Position numbers and translations under genes: made by a program
Notes under the pieces: model-generated
Told to the model about the DNA's origin: nothing
What the model saw: only the letters and a program-made list of their open reading frames with translations
The model's database searches: none
Part shown: positions 17,520 through 29,848 of the stretch, piece after piece
Position numbering within the stretch: the stretch's first letter is position 1
Layout of the letters: each line of letters opens with the position of its first letter
Assembly (NCBI GenBank): GCA_030280995.1
Contig: JASXTE010000001.1
Location: 11,193,001 to 11,257,000, forward strand
Direction of reading: 5' to 3'
DNA length: 64,000 nucleotides
Source: Hemileia vastatrix
Lineage: Eukaryota; Basidiomycota; Pucciniomycetes; Pucciniales; Zaghouaniaceae

Positions 17520-19697
17520 TCAGGTTAATTACAACTATAACTGATCAAGGTGCTTCTTCTGGCTGTGATGAGGAACTAGATTTGATTGATTATGATGGTG
17601 CTTCTTCTGTAAGTTCTCCTTTGACTACAAAACTGGCTCAAATTAATCAATTACTGGACTAATCAGGATGTAGAAATGCAGGAGATGGAAATATTAGTGG
17701 AGACAACTGCTCAGGAACAAAATCGTTCTATCAACCCCCCAGAAGAGCTTCCCAAAGGCTTCAAGATAAAAAAGATGCCCTTAAACCAAAAGGTAAAAGA
17801 TCTCTCCACTCACATCAAGGAGTTGAGGACAGAAAAACTCAAGCTGAGGTCAAGAATTGACTTCCTAGAAAACAGGGTAAGAAACAAAGAGTCTTTTCTT
17901 CAAGAGAAGAAGAAACCTCCACCTCCAAAAGCCCTTCCACAACTGGCCCCTTAGCAACAAGAAAAGGTGGAAGTCTCAAAGTGGCAGTGGTATTGGCTGA
18001 ACACCCAGTGGGATTATCTGTCCCAAAAAGTAACAACAACAGCAACAAGGACCTCAGGAAGGTCCTTCAAGAACAAATCAGTTGAACCCATCACTTCCTC
18101 ATCCTTACCAAGGAGGAAGAAGGAGAAAGAACAACCACATTCAAGTCTTTCCCAAGCCATGGTAAGCCCCTCTATTGAATCTCAAGTACCATTTCTTGTA
18201 ACTGATTCAGTTCCTTCAGGTAATTCTGGAAGAGGAGATGAGACTGTGAGACCAGTAGAGGCTGAGAACAGCAGACAAATTGCTCAATATTCTTATGTAT
18301 CTAGTCCTTTGGTTTTAATTTCTACTTCAATGATAAATCTGGATATGGCTATTATTGATTAGACAGTTGATGTTGAGTTTAATGAGAATCTGGAAAGTTA
18401 CTCTGTTTCACTATTGAGAAATACTCCAGATGTATCCAACATTAATGATGAATATTTGAGAGATATTATTGCTAAACAAAATCATATAATGAACAACATG
18501 CAATCGACTCAGAAACATAATAGTTTGTTAACTGAAAAGGGTTATCAAGCATTGAGGAGTGAGTTACAGAGAGTTTCTGATGATTTGTTTAATTACAAAG
18601 CAACTCATGAAAAGAGAGTTGCTATATGGCAAAATATCAAGAATAATTTGTCTGAATTAAAAGATACTATGTCCATCTGTTGCAAGGAGCTAGAGGGACA
18701 TAAGTTGAACCTAGAAAGATTTAGTACCCATTATTCATCTTTACAAAATAAAAATCAATTATCTTTTGCAACCATCAATGAGAATTTATCTAGTATTCCA
18801 ACAGTAAAGACTAGGTTAACAACCATTGAGGAGAAATTGAATTCATTGTTATATAATTAAGAGCTTTCTGACACTCCTTTGAAAGAAAATGTTGAGAAGG
18901 ATACCCCAATTTTACCTGTTCCTAGTTCATCCAAAGTAAAATTAGTTCCAGAAATACCTGTTGATATAACTGAGTTTCTGTCAAAAATTGATGATGTCCC
19001 TGGATCATCCACAGAAGGATTAAACATTTAAATAACTGCCCAATCAGAGAAGTTACAGCTCCTTCTTACTCAGAAACAAGCTTGTAACAAGGGGACTACT
19101 TCAAATTAAATGAATTGGCCAAAACTTGACCAGTATCCAACATTTGATGGTGACTCTTCCTCTGATTGGCAACAGTTCATTTGCAGAATTGATAATATAA
19201 AAAATTCTTACAGACTACCAGATGAGGAAGATGTGTCAAAATTAATTTCTTTATTTACAAATGTAGCCCTAATGTGGTATGAATCTGTTCTCTTGGAATA
19301 AAATGACTACTCATGGAAAGATTGGAAAAAATTAATTAAAGCACAATTTGGTGGTTCCAAGTTTAGATTAGCTCAATAAAGGCAATACAAAGAAACCAGA
19401 TATAGCTCTTCTACTTAAAAACCTATTGAGTTCTTGATGAAACTTGTGAAAATCTTAAGGGCAATGGACCCAGAGATGGATTTTGAGCTATGGAAGGACA
19501 GGATCCTCTATAAATTACCTATGACTCTGAGAGACTTAATAGTTGCTAGGAATGAGCTCTCAAGGAAACCTTCTTCTTTAATTAATACTTGTAATAATAT
19601 CCTTCTTAAAACAAGTATGAGGCTAGAAGATTATTTTCTAGAACTTCATTGGAGAAAACCTCCAATTACCAACAAAAACTGTGGAAAAGGTTGGTAA
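17520..19697 (+). pseudogene. gag of element B, multiple stops
   Basis: Homologous along its length to gag of element C. The N-terminal part is acidic then Pro/Gln-rich with a conserved HPYQGGRR word. A long coiled-coil-like region (about 18400-18860) follows, then the capsid-like segment starting NWPKLDQYP (19113) with FDGDSSSDWQQF and LMWYE. Stops at 18360, 18858, 19029, 19107, 19299, 19377 and 19416 interrupt the main frame; at least two (19299, 19377) correspond to Gln codons in C, consistent with CAA to TAA. The zinc-knuckle region after 19700 has lost both of its first two cysteines (CFKC in C is YLK* here). Confidence 0.75.
18162..18219 (+). other. Candidate 58-nt intron in gag of element B
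   Basis: GTAAGC donor and CCTTCAG acceptor after GGRRRKNN. Element C has GTAAGT...CCCACAG at the same alignment position (39018-39075), also 58 nt. In neither copy does removal restore a clean frame, so this may be a decayed or regulatory splice. Confidence 0.35.
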
Positions 19698-19699
19698 AT

Positions 19700-21590
19700 C
19701 TTCTTCCCCTGTTGCACCCAAAAAGTATGCAACAAATACTTACTTAAAATGAAGTAAGCCTTGGTAGAAAGTCCATGTTTTTGACAAGAAGATACATCTT
19801 GTTGAGCAGACAGAGGATCATGCTGATGACACAATAGCATTGGATGAAACTTCAAGTGATTGTGCCAGCAATATCTCATATGAATATCACCAGGAAATAT
19901 TAATTCTGGAAGAAGATATTCATTATTTAAATAATATTGATATTGAGAATAATGATTTATCTACAGCAGAAGATGCTTATATCATAAAAAACCTTGAGGA
20001 CAGCTCAATTATTATTGCACCTCTCAAGGCACCAGTCTTGATCAGTGGAAACAACATTGAGGTTGTCTTAGATTCTGGAGCTGGAGGAAGTGTAGTATCT
20101 GAAAAAGCACTTGCTACATTGGACCAAGATTTTAAATCAAAATTTATGCCTATCATTTCTGAGAATTGGAGAGGTTATGGCTCAGTTTTGTCCCCCATTG
20201 GTAAATACAAAGCCACAGTATTTTTCAAATATAACCATGGTTTTGTAAGAGCAATATGTGATTTTGTTGTCATGAAAAATGATAACTTGAGTAGTTGGTT
20301 CATTGTGGGAAATGAAATTCTAACCAAATATGGAATAAAATTAGATCCTTCAAACCAATGCTTCACAATGGGGATGAATGGGAAGAGAAATTTTAAAATT
20401 TCCTCCCCCAAGAAATTATTAACACTAGGATTAAACACATGTCATTCTGTAGTTCAATATAAAGGAAGATCTACAAAAGAAATGCCTTCCCCTGTGTCTG
20501 AAATCGACAATGCTTCTTTTGGAGAGAAACTTTCTGGTGAGGATAAAGATTCAATCATTAAATTGATCAAATCTTTTCCTATGGCCTTTGCTCATGGTTC
20601 ACATGAATTAGGATTGGTAAAAGAAGAAATGAAGCTTTCATTATCTTTCCCTTTGACAGAAATACCACCTAGTTTAAGAAAGAAGCCTTATCTAGATTCT
20701 CCCACAAAGAGAAAATATATTGAAGACAATATCTCTACCCTTTTTAAAATGAATATTATGGAAAAGGTATTTGAAACACATAAACATTGTGTTATCTCAC
20801 CTGTCCTAATTTCTTATGAGAAAGATAAAGCCAGGTTATGTGGTGATTATAGAGCATTGAACACTTATAATGTTGATGATATCTATCCTTTACCCAGAAT
20901 TAACTCTATACATGCTACCCTACAAGGTGCTAGATATATCAGCTGTTTGGATGGTAATAAGGGATATCACCAAGTACCTGTTGAGAAGAGCTCTCAGAAT
21001 TTTCTGATAATTGCTACTCATATGGGTATTTATAAGTATATTAGGATGCCATTTGACCCTAAAAATTCCCCTTCAGTTTTTCAAAAAGTTATGGATAACA
21101 CATTCCATCAAGAAATAATTGAAGGATAGCTGATGGTTTATATTGATGATATCATTATATTCTCTAAAAAATTTGAGGACCATCTTAACCACCTGTGTAA
21201 AGTTTTCCATAAGATGGATGAGATAAATATGACACAAGCTTTGAAGAAATGAAAATTTGGTTTTCATTCTTTAAAAGTGCTTGGTAATGTTGTCTCAGGG
21301 TTACAGATATGTGTTGACAAAAACAAAGTGGAAGTCATACAACAGATGAAGGCTCCTACAACAGTTAGAGAGCTCCAGAGTTTTTTGGGAATGTGTGGAT
21401 ACTATAGAATTTTTATAAAAAATTACCAAGTCATAGAATTACCCCTTACCCAATTGACTAGGAAAGATGTTGCTTTTGTCTGGAACAGTGAAAGACAAAG
21501 AGCTTTTGACACTATGAAACATTGTTTAATGTCAGCACCAATTCTTGCTTTACCTGACTTTAATCAACCATTTTTTTATACACTGATGCC
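19700..21590 (+). pseudogene. Aspartic protease and reverse transcriptase of element B
   Basis: The protease active site VVLDSGAGGS is near 20068-20097. The RT region follows: SPVLISYEKDKARLCGDYRALN (about 20800-20865), then the first catalytic Asp in SCLDGNKGYHQ (about 20941). The YIDD box is at about 21136-21150 (VYIDDIIIFS), after a stop (TAG 21127-21129). Another stop (TGA 21250-21252) interrupts ALKK-KFGF. Frame is otherwise continuous from 19840 to 21590, then shifts near the RNase H start. Confidence 0.85.
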
Positions 21591-22030
21591 AGTTTTATTG
21601 GTCTTGGTGAGCCCTCCATCAGAAACAAGTGATGAAAAATAAAATATCAGAAGTAGTAATTTGTTATATTTCAAAAACCTTGAGAAATGGTGAATTAAAA
21701 TATGGTGCCACTCAACTTGAATGTTTAGCAGTAGTGTGGGCTCTGGAGATGCTACATTATTACCTGGATGACCAAAAATTAGAACTTTTCACTGACTTTA
21801 GTGCAGTTAAATCCCTACTAAACTTGAAAACACCTAACAGAAATATGTTTAGATGGCAACTGGCTGTTCAAGAATATAGATGGAGAATGACAATAATTCA
21901 TAGGGCTGGTATTTTTCACTCAAATGTGGATATGTTATCAAGGTTACCTTTGCCAAATGATGACTCAAATCCTGCATATGTTCCTGAAGATGAAATTATT
22001 CATATTCATGGGATATATGTGGTTGATATG
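21590..22030 (+). pseudogene. RNase H domain of element B
   Basis: Frame shifts near 21575-21600, where the expected TDASFIGLG sequence begins. RNase H landmarks visible afterwards are QLECLAVVWAL and FTDFSAVKSLL, then the connection HSNVDMLSRLP. Same order as in element C (42480-42890). Confidence 0.8.
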
Positions 22031-22129
22031 GAGGAAGAGCTATTTCATCTTATTCTGGATTCATATGACAAGGACACTGACTTGAAAAGGTTATGCACCA
22101 TATTAAATGATCCAAAGAATGCTTCAATA

Positions 22130-23540
22130 CAAGCATTAATTAAAATCCTCGCACAAAATTACCAGATTGTATTTGAAAAAGATAAATTTTCAGTTGATGA
22201 AGGCTACCTCTATTATAGAAGAAAGTTGAGTAATGTTATTGTTATTCCTCCTTCTATGAAAGAGATCATATTGAAAATTTGTCATGATGACATATTGGCT
22301 GGACATTTTAATCTTGAAAAAACAATGATCATAATTAAAATCAATGCTTGGTGGGTTTATATTTCTGAAGACACCAAACTATATTTTGAATCCTGTGATT
22401 CTTTCCAAAAATCAAAAAGATTGACTAGTAAAAGAGCTTGATTAATGCAAAATATTGAATCTCCTGATGCACCATGCCAAATTATAAACATGAACTTTGT
22501 AACAGGACTAGCCATTTCTAGGAAAGACAGTTATAACTCTTGTTGGTTTATTGTGGATAGATTCACAAACATGTGTAAATTTATCCCCACCCACAAGGAT
22601 GTTTCCACTAAAGAATTAGCCTTCTTATGGTTGTCTCATATGTTTAATGCTGCAGGTTTTTCTAAGGCCATAATCTCTGACAGGGACCCTGAATTTACTT
22701 CTGAATTTTAGATGTCTCTGATGGATGTTTGTGGTTGTGATCTGAAAATTTCTACTGCCCATCATACCCAAACTGATGGATTAGCTGAAAGAATGATTCA
22801 GACTTTAGAGGACATGATAAGATGGTATTGTGCCTTTGGACTTGAGTACAAAGACAATGACAGATTTACTCATGATTGGGTTACTCTACTTCCTGGGTTG
22901 GAATTTACTTATAATAGCACTGTTTATTCTGTTACTCAAAGAAAGCCTTTTGAGCTCTGGCTTAGATATGTTCCAAATACTTCTGCCCAAATTCTCAATA
23001 ATAAAATACCTGAATTGGATTTACATCCTGGTGCAAAGTCTTTTCTTCGAATGCAACAACTTTTCAGAAGTCATGCTCAAAAATGTATTGAAAATCCTTT
23101 GAATATGAGAAGAAGAGATGGGACAAATCCCATAAAGAATACACTTTTTAAAAGGGTTATGAAGTACTGATTTTTACAGTCCACTTCATTCTAAAAGGTA
23201 ATAACAAATTGAAAGACCCATTTTTAGGTTCATTTGTTGTCAGAAGGTTGGTTGGTGATAATGCAGTTGAATTTATTTTGTATTCTCCATATGACAGAAA
23301 ACCTCCTTTTTTTCCAATATCTCTTTTTAAATCTTACACATCCAATAGTGATTTATTTCCCAAAAGGAGGGAAAGACCAAAAAAGACCCCTAATGAAATC
23401 ACTGAGACAGCAGAAATTGATAAGATTCTAAATGACCGAGTAGCTACTACTAAAAAGGTACAGAATACTTATTGAGATTCAAGAATAAATCTTCTGAATA
23501 TGATTCTTGGATACCTGGAATGGAGATATCTAATCTTCTT
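22130..23540 (+). pseudogene. Integrase and chromodomain remnant of element B
   Basis: The HHCC region (CHDDILAGHF...ESCDSF) has lost its last Cys to Phe. The first catalytic Asp is Asn (NMNFVT, codon 22493-22495); element C keeps Asp. The second Asp (SDRDPEF) and Glu (GLAERMIQ) remain. Stops lie at 22439 and 22709, with frameshifts after 23170. A C-terminal EIDKILNDR segment near 23413 matches the start of a chromodomain that is more complete in element C. Confidence 0.85.
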
Positions 23541-23596
23541 ACTCTGCTAAATAAATAAAAAAAGAAAAAATCATAGCATTTTTTATTGTTTTTTTA

Positions 23597-23607
23597 GAGT
23601 GAGGGAG
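23597..23607 (+). other. Polypurine tract of element B
   Basis: GAGTGAGGGAG directly before TGTCAGCC of the 3' LTR. The identical tract precedes the 3' LTR of element C (44534-44544). Confidence 0.85.
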
Positions 23608-24359
23608 TGTCAGCCAGGCTTCTAGACTTACCCAGTAAAATAATTTATTATTTACTGGATAAAGCCACACCTTATTATTTTAATTATTTTAATTATAAAT
23701 TAGTTACATTAAAATTACCTATAATAAATTAACTAATTACAGAATGGTAAATTTGATGAATAATTAAAATTAAATATTAAAATTTCCCTTATATTTTTAT
23801 TTTCTAACACCATGCTCATTGACAGTTAGAAAGAAATAAACATTTATATTAAAAAATAGATTTTAAATAAAAATAAATATAAATATATACAGAAAAATTC
23901 AAACTTCTTATTTAGAATTGACCTTTACAGTAAATACTAAATAAATTAATTTATTCCTGTCATATTCTGTAAATACTCCTTTTTGATGCCTTCTTATTAG
24001 AAAAACTTTATTACGTGAAATATTTCTTTTGATATATTCCTTTTTCTCTCTCTCTCATACTACTGCTTTTAGAATTTTATTGCCATACTTTGTCTCTCCT
24101 ATGCCTATATAAGACCTCTCTTTTTGGTTGTTCTTGATTATCCAATTACTTATTTACATTAAAAAAACATTTAATCCATTTTATATTTATTGATATTCAT
24201 TATTGGTTTTAGTAATTACGTTCTTGTAGTTCTATTTCATTAATATATAATAATAATAAAATTTCTTACCTCTTATATTTGAGTAAAACCAATAAAAAGA
24301 TATAAATATGTACCCTAAACTTTGAGATCCTGAAATTCCACATTTACCGCAGTTGGACC
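23608..24359 (+). repeat. 3' LTR of element B, first part
   Basis: Starts TGTCAGCCAGGCTTC and aligns with 14218 onward. It is cut after GTTGGACC by the copia element; the last 39 bp continue at 29854-29892. Confidence 0.9.
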
Positions 24360-24977
24360 TGTTAGAATTGACGAAATGACTTTTCTTCCCTTTTTGTCTT
24401 CTCACCTTTTGTCACTTAGTAATTACACTCCTATTAGCAATTCCTGCATAACTGTCCCTTGTATTTACATCCATCACAAAAATGTTTAGTAATAGCTTTT
24501 TCTGCTAGATCACGCATTTGAGCGTATCTACTTCTCTCTGCTTACCACATTAATTAGAAATTAATCAACCCACTACATGTAACTAATCATCGCACCTGCA
24601 GTAGTCATTGGTCTCTTGAGGTTAAATAGGGTCTATCGACTACTATCTTTCCTCAGTTAACCAACGACTCCTGCAGGTGTGTATTTCTTATCTTTCTCTC
24701 CTCCTTCCCGTTATTTACTATCCTCTATCTCATGATCCTTAGGTATTTACTGCTTCGTACTCCCTTGAGCTCATCCACCTGCTTACTTGGGATTACTATT
24801 GCTGCCCTAAGGTACTTTTTACACTTTCCTTGTCTTATCCTATACAAACTGTCTAGTCCACTTGCAATATAATAGTTAACCAACAACTCCTGCAGGTATT
24901 TACTGCTTCGTACTCCCTTGAGCTCATCCACCTGCTTACTTGGGATTACTATTGCTGCCCTAAGTCCTTGTCTTACA
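24360..24977 (+). repeat. 5' LTR of copia element
   Basis: 618 bp. It contains two copies of a 69-bp unit (24743-24811 and 24896-24964), each starting GTATTTACTGCTTCG and ending GCCCTAAG, and repeated CCAACRACTCCTGCAGG words. Confidence 0.95.
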
Positions 24978-24991
24978 GATTATGAGACCGG
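24978..24991 (+). other. Putative half-tRNA primer-binding site of copia element
   Basis: GATTATGAGACCGG abuts the 5' LTR. Its complement CCGGTCTCATAATC has the form of a methionine tRNA anticodon stem and loop (CTCATAA, anticodon CAU). Some copia/Ty5-type elements prime with an internal fragment of initiator tRNA-Met; here the stem looks closer to an elongator tRNA-Met. Confidence 0.55.
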
Positions 24992-25044
24992 TTGTCTACA
25001 TTACTTTATTCCAGTCAATTTTTTTTCACTATCTCTACTCAATC

Positions 25045-28000
25045 ATGCAGACCTCCGACGTAAACCTTACTGGTGTTCCCGTCCTAGACAAGGACAACTA
25101 TCAACTGTGGGCATTCCGAATGGAGAGCATATTCATGCAACAAAACCTCTATGATATTGTCATCAACAACGCTAAAACTCCCTCTGAGTCTGACCCAGAT
25201 CACTCTCCGTTTAAATTACGCAAACAAAAAGCGACTGGCCTCATGACCCAGTTCATGAACCCTTACCATCTCAGACTTTTTGTGACCATTGCAAATAAAA
25301 ATGACCCTCACCAACTATGGTCTGATCTAAAGTCCCATTATAAATCCTTGAGTGAAAATAACCAAATGCGAGTCTTTCAAAAATTTGCCCTAGTCTCCTA
25401 CCCAGGAGACATTAATAAATATATTGAACTCATAAAAAACATCGAAGCCGAATTAGTCGCCGTTAAAATTGAATTAAAGGAACACTTACTAGCCTCATAC
25501 TTCCTTTATCGACTCCCCAAGGAATTCTCTTCACTTCGAGATGCTCTTCTCCATAATGCCCAAGCCCGAAAAGAATCCATCACAGTAAAAACTCTCATTG
25601 ATTCTCTCGACAACCACAATTTGGAAAAAGTCATAACCCAGAATGACCAGCCTAAAGCTTTTCAAACCACCAAAAAACGAAACTACGAAATCTGTACTGG
25701 TGGTAAGCACAACCCCAAAACCAAACATCAGGAGTCTGAATGTTTTCAATTACATCCTCACCTAAGAAACAAAAGACCCAAAACCGCCAAAGCCAATATA
25801 GCTGTCGAAATAACACCAATTCCCCTTGACTTATCATCAGTCCAACCGACAATCTCTAAATGCCTCTCAATTTTTGCTAGTGTCCCCAACAACATTTTTG
25901 TCTTGGACAGCGGTGCTACGCAACACATGTTCAATTCCATTGAACACTTCTGCTCATTTACCCCCTCTAAATCATCTGTCGCATTTGGGGACGAAAGTAC
26001 TGTACCCTCAGAAGGATTCGGAACAGTTATCCTCGGGTCACACAACCAGCGAACTCCCCTGGAAAACTGCCTCCTTGTACCTTCTCTAAAACTAAACCTC
26101 ATTAGTCTCGGTGCACTACGAAAAAGACTCAAAAGCATGGAACTCACCATCAATGGAAACGACTTCTCTCTCATCACAAAGTCTGGATTCAGACTGAGAG
26201 GAGTGTTTGAGGATGATTTACTTGTTCTCAAAGACGTTTTCACTGGTGAGTCTCCCTCTGCTAATGTTTCTTTTCTTTCAGTTGCTAACTCCTCTGCCAT
26301 TTGGCATAACAGACTAGGACACCCGGGAAAAACCGTAATGGACTACCTGCGGACTCATCAGCAGATCAAACCTTCTGACTCTACTGATCCATTCTGTGAA
26401 AGCTGTGTTGAAGAAAAACATCACTCCTTACCATTTCCCGGCTCCCTTCCTAAGGCATCAAGACCTCTTGAATATATCCACTCCGACTTAAGCGGAAAGA
26501 TCTTTCCCCCGTCCCTTGGCGGTAGTCTCTATTACTTTCAATTAACTGACTACTTTACATCATATCGTTTCATTTATATCCTTAAAAATAAGAGTGATAC
26601 TTTCCAAACATTCCTACATTTCAAGAAAACTATTGAATTAGCACTAAATAAAAAAATTTGTCACTTAGTCAATGATGGTGGAGGGGAATATTGCAATAAA
26701 GAGTTTAAAAATTATCTGATGAGTGAGGGAATACAAATGCATATTACCGCTCCATATACTCCTAAACAGAACCCTGTAGCTGAACGCGCTAACCAAACCA
26801 CTACAGAGAAAGCCAAAGCATTATTATTTCACGCCAACCTACCCACGGAACTCTGGGCAGAAGCTGTAACCACAGCTGTATACTTGTACAATCGCACTCC
26901 CACTAAAACTCAACACATGAAGTCACCTTTTGAGCAATTGTATGGAACTCCCCCTAAACTTACTCACCTTCGAACCTTTGGATGTAGCGCTTATGCACTC
27001 ATTCCAAAAAAATTGCGCAAAGGTAAATTTGACTCATATTCGCACCTGTATATCCTTGTGGGTTACGATGAGACACTGAGTTCCTACCAGCTACTTGACC
27101 CTAAAACCCATAACATCTCATATTCTCATGACGTTGTCTTCAATGAGGAAGAATTCCCTTATCTAAAAATCCAGCAGTCAACTTTTACAAATCAGCTTTT
27201 TCCTTTTCCTCCCCTAACAGAAGACAACCTCCTAACCACCGGGTTACCTCATGACTCCCCTGAACCTGACAGTAACGATGAGGCATCAATGTCAAACCCA
27301 TCACCAGATTCTCCATCAGATGGGATCTCATCCAACTCAACTCCCAACTCCGAGTCTGAGGATGATGAAGAGGTTTTGGAACTCATTAGACCTAAGCGCA
27401 TTCCAGTATGTGACAGGTTCACCCATGTTCCTGATGATGTTCCCCCGTCGCAGGAAATCTCCTCTGACATTAACCCAAATAACATCCTAAATTATCCTCG
27501 CACTCGCCGACCCCCTGACAGGTCACTCCTATCCACGACAACTCCACTTGCCGCTGAAGTACCCATACCTAGGAACTTCAATGAGGCAATCACTGGACTC
27601 AAGTCAGATGCCTGGTCCAATGCGATTAAGACCAAGTTAGAGAACATGGATACCCACTGTGTCTGGGAAGTTATAGAGAAGCCCACTGCAGTCAAAACCA
27701 TCGGTGAGAAATGGGTCTTTACTGTCAAAGAAACCGAAGATGGAGGTATCGCGAAATTCAAGGCCCGTTTATGTGCCCAAGGGTTCTTACAACAAGAAGG
27801 GATCGATTACTTTGAGACTTTTGCTCCAACCGGCCGGCTCACCACCTTTCGCATCCTCCTAGCTCTTGCCATCCAAAATAACTATAGTATGGAGCATATG
27901 GATGTAAAGGGGGCCTTTCTTCATGGGACGTTAGAGGAAGACGTGTATATGAGAATTCCCTCTGGTGTTGCAACACCTTCCTCGATCACCAACCCAATAC

Positions 28001-29181
28001 TAAAATTTCGGAAATCCATCTATGGTCTCAAGCAGTCACCCCGATGTTGGTCAAAAGAAATCAACAACTTTTTCTCTGCCATCGATATGTTTCCCTCTAG
28101 TGCCAATCCTTTCTTATTTTTCTCAAAAAACACTGATAATCCTGTATTTGTTTACTTCCATGTGGACAATCTGGCTGTATTTGGTAAAGATCTAACCCAA
28201 TTCAAAGGTAAAATCAAAGAAAGATTCAACATGGAATTTCTTGGCCCCCTCTCCTACTTCCTAGGTATGAAAATCACACACGACAGTCAACAAAGGACCA
28301 TCAGCCTCTCTCAACCCTCATACATCGTAAATCTACTCAAAGAATACAATATGGCCTCTTGCAAATCAGTGGCAACACCACTTCTTCCTCATAATCATCT
28401 TATCCCGGCTACTCCAGCAGAGATCCAAAATTTCAACAACCTCAAAATCAATTATTGACGAGCCATTGGGTCCCTCAATTACCTGGTACAATGTACTAGA
28501 CCCAATCTGGCCTTCTCAGTGAGTCAACTATCCCAGCACCTCGAACAACCCGGGATCCCTCATTGGATAGCTTTCAAACACATTCTTCAGTACCTAGCTG
28601 GAAGCAAAGATCTCTCTCTTACCTACTCACAACTGGACTCATCCCTCCATCCTCAAGGTCATTTCTCATGGTCAAATCCTACTGGTTTTGCCAACGCAGA
28701 TTGGGCTGGATGTCCCAGTACCCGTAGATCCACCACAGGATATCTTTTCCTCCTAAACGGTGGTGCCATTTCATGGCAATCCAGAAAACAACCTACTGTT
28801 GCACTCTCTTCTTCAGAAGCTGAATATCGTTCTTGTACTACTGCTGGACAAGAAGCCATTTGGCTCAAACATCTCTTCAAATCAATCAATATTCCAATCT
28901 CTTGCCCTCTGACCTTGTATGGAGATAACCAAGGCGCCATAGCACTCTCTCAAAATCCCATATTTCAAGCAAGAACAAAACACATCGAAGTACAATACCA
29001 CTGGATTCGGGAACAAGTTCTACTTGGTAATATCGAAATTCCGTATACTCCGACCTCCTCAATGCTTGCTGACTGCCTCACGAAATCTACTCCAGGAAAA
29101 ACCCTTACGACATTCCTCAACTCTTGTGGATTACTGCTTCCCAAATCACAAGACAGGAGGGTGTTAGAATTGACGCAATGA
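25045..29181 (+). pseudogene. Copia Gag-Pol polyprotein, one nonsense codon and RT active-site change
   Basis: One frame of 1,378 residues. I chose ATG 25045 because the upstream ATG at 24982 lies in the PBS. A gag domain (LWAFRMESIF) leads to a Cys/His segment (CTGGKHNP...ESEC), then protease DSGATQHM (about residue 288). Integrase has HNRLGH...CESC and Asp480, Asp544, Glu580, an exact DD35E spacing. RT starts near WVFTVKETEDGG, with MDVKGAFLHG and YGLKQSPR; the YVDD box reads HVDN, Asn at residue 1042 (codon 28168-28170). RNase H (ADWAGCPSTRRSTTGY, SSSEAEY, KHIEVQYHW) ends the protein. TGA at 28456-28458 sits where CGA (Arg) is expected (AIGSLNY context). Both defects are C-to-T or G-to-A transitions. 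Otherwise intact. Confidence 0.93.
29151..29161 (+). other. Polypurine tract of copia element
   Basis: AGACAGGAGGG immediately precedes the 3' LTR and overlaps the last codons of pol. Confidence 0.75.
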
Positions 29182-29848
29182 CTTTTCCTCCCTTTTTGTC
29201 TTCTCACCTTTTGTCACTTAGTAATTACACTCCTATTAGCAATTCCTGCATAACTGTCCCTTGTATTTACACCCATCACGAAAATGTTTAGTAATAGCTT
29301 TTTCTGCTAGATCACGCATTTGAGCGTATCTACTTCTCTCTGCTTACCACATTAATTAGAAATTAATCAACCCACTACATGTAACTAATCATCGCACCTG
29401 CAGTAGTCATTGGTCTCTTGAGGTTAAATAGGGTCTATCGACTACTATCTTTCCTCAGTTAACCAACGACTCCTGCAGGTGTGTATTTCTTATCTTTCTC
29501 TCCTCCTTCCCGTTATTTACTATCCTCTATCTCATGATCCTTAGGTATTTACTGCTTCGTACTCCCTTGAGCTCATCCACCTGCTTACTTGGGATTACTA
29601 TTGCTGCCCTAAGGTACTTTTTACACTTTCCTTGTCTTATCCTATACAAACTGTCTAGTCCACTTGCAATATAATAGTTAACCAACAACTCCTGCAGGTA
29701 TTTACTGCTTCGTACTCCCTTGAGCTCATCCACCTGCTTACTTGGGATTACTATTGCTGCCCTAAGGTATTTACTGCTTCGTACTCCCTTGAGCTCATCC
29801 ACCTGCTTACTTGGGATTACTATTGCTGCCCTAAGTCCTTGTCTTACA
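29162..29848 (+). repeat. 3' LTR of copia element
   Basis: 687 bp: identical layout to the 5' LTR but with three 69-bp units (29545-29613, 29698-29766, 29767-29835), the last two directly adjacent. The 69-bp length difference from the 5' LTR equals one unit. Confidence 0.95.

Larger units (their letters stand above)
24360..29848 (+). mobile_element. Ty1/copia retrotransposon nested in the 3' LTR of element B
   Basis: LTRs 24360-24977 (618 bp) and 29162-29848 (687 bp) begin TGTTAGAATTGACG and end TCTTACA. GGACC target duplications are at 24355-24359 and 29849-29853. Domain order is gag, protease, integrase, RT, RNase H, as in Pseudoviridae. Only about four substitutions separate the LTRs by eye, so insertion is recent relative to B. 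Confidence 0.96.

Noticed and set aside
24982..24984. Upstream ATG as the copia start codon
   Set aside because: It lies within the putative primer-binding site; the ATG at 25045 is better placed.
25758..26300. 180-codon minus-strand frame
   Set aside because: Antisense shadow of the copia polyprotein, whose plus frame is clearly the coding one.
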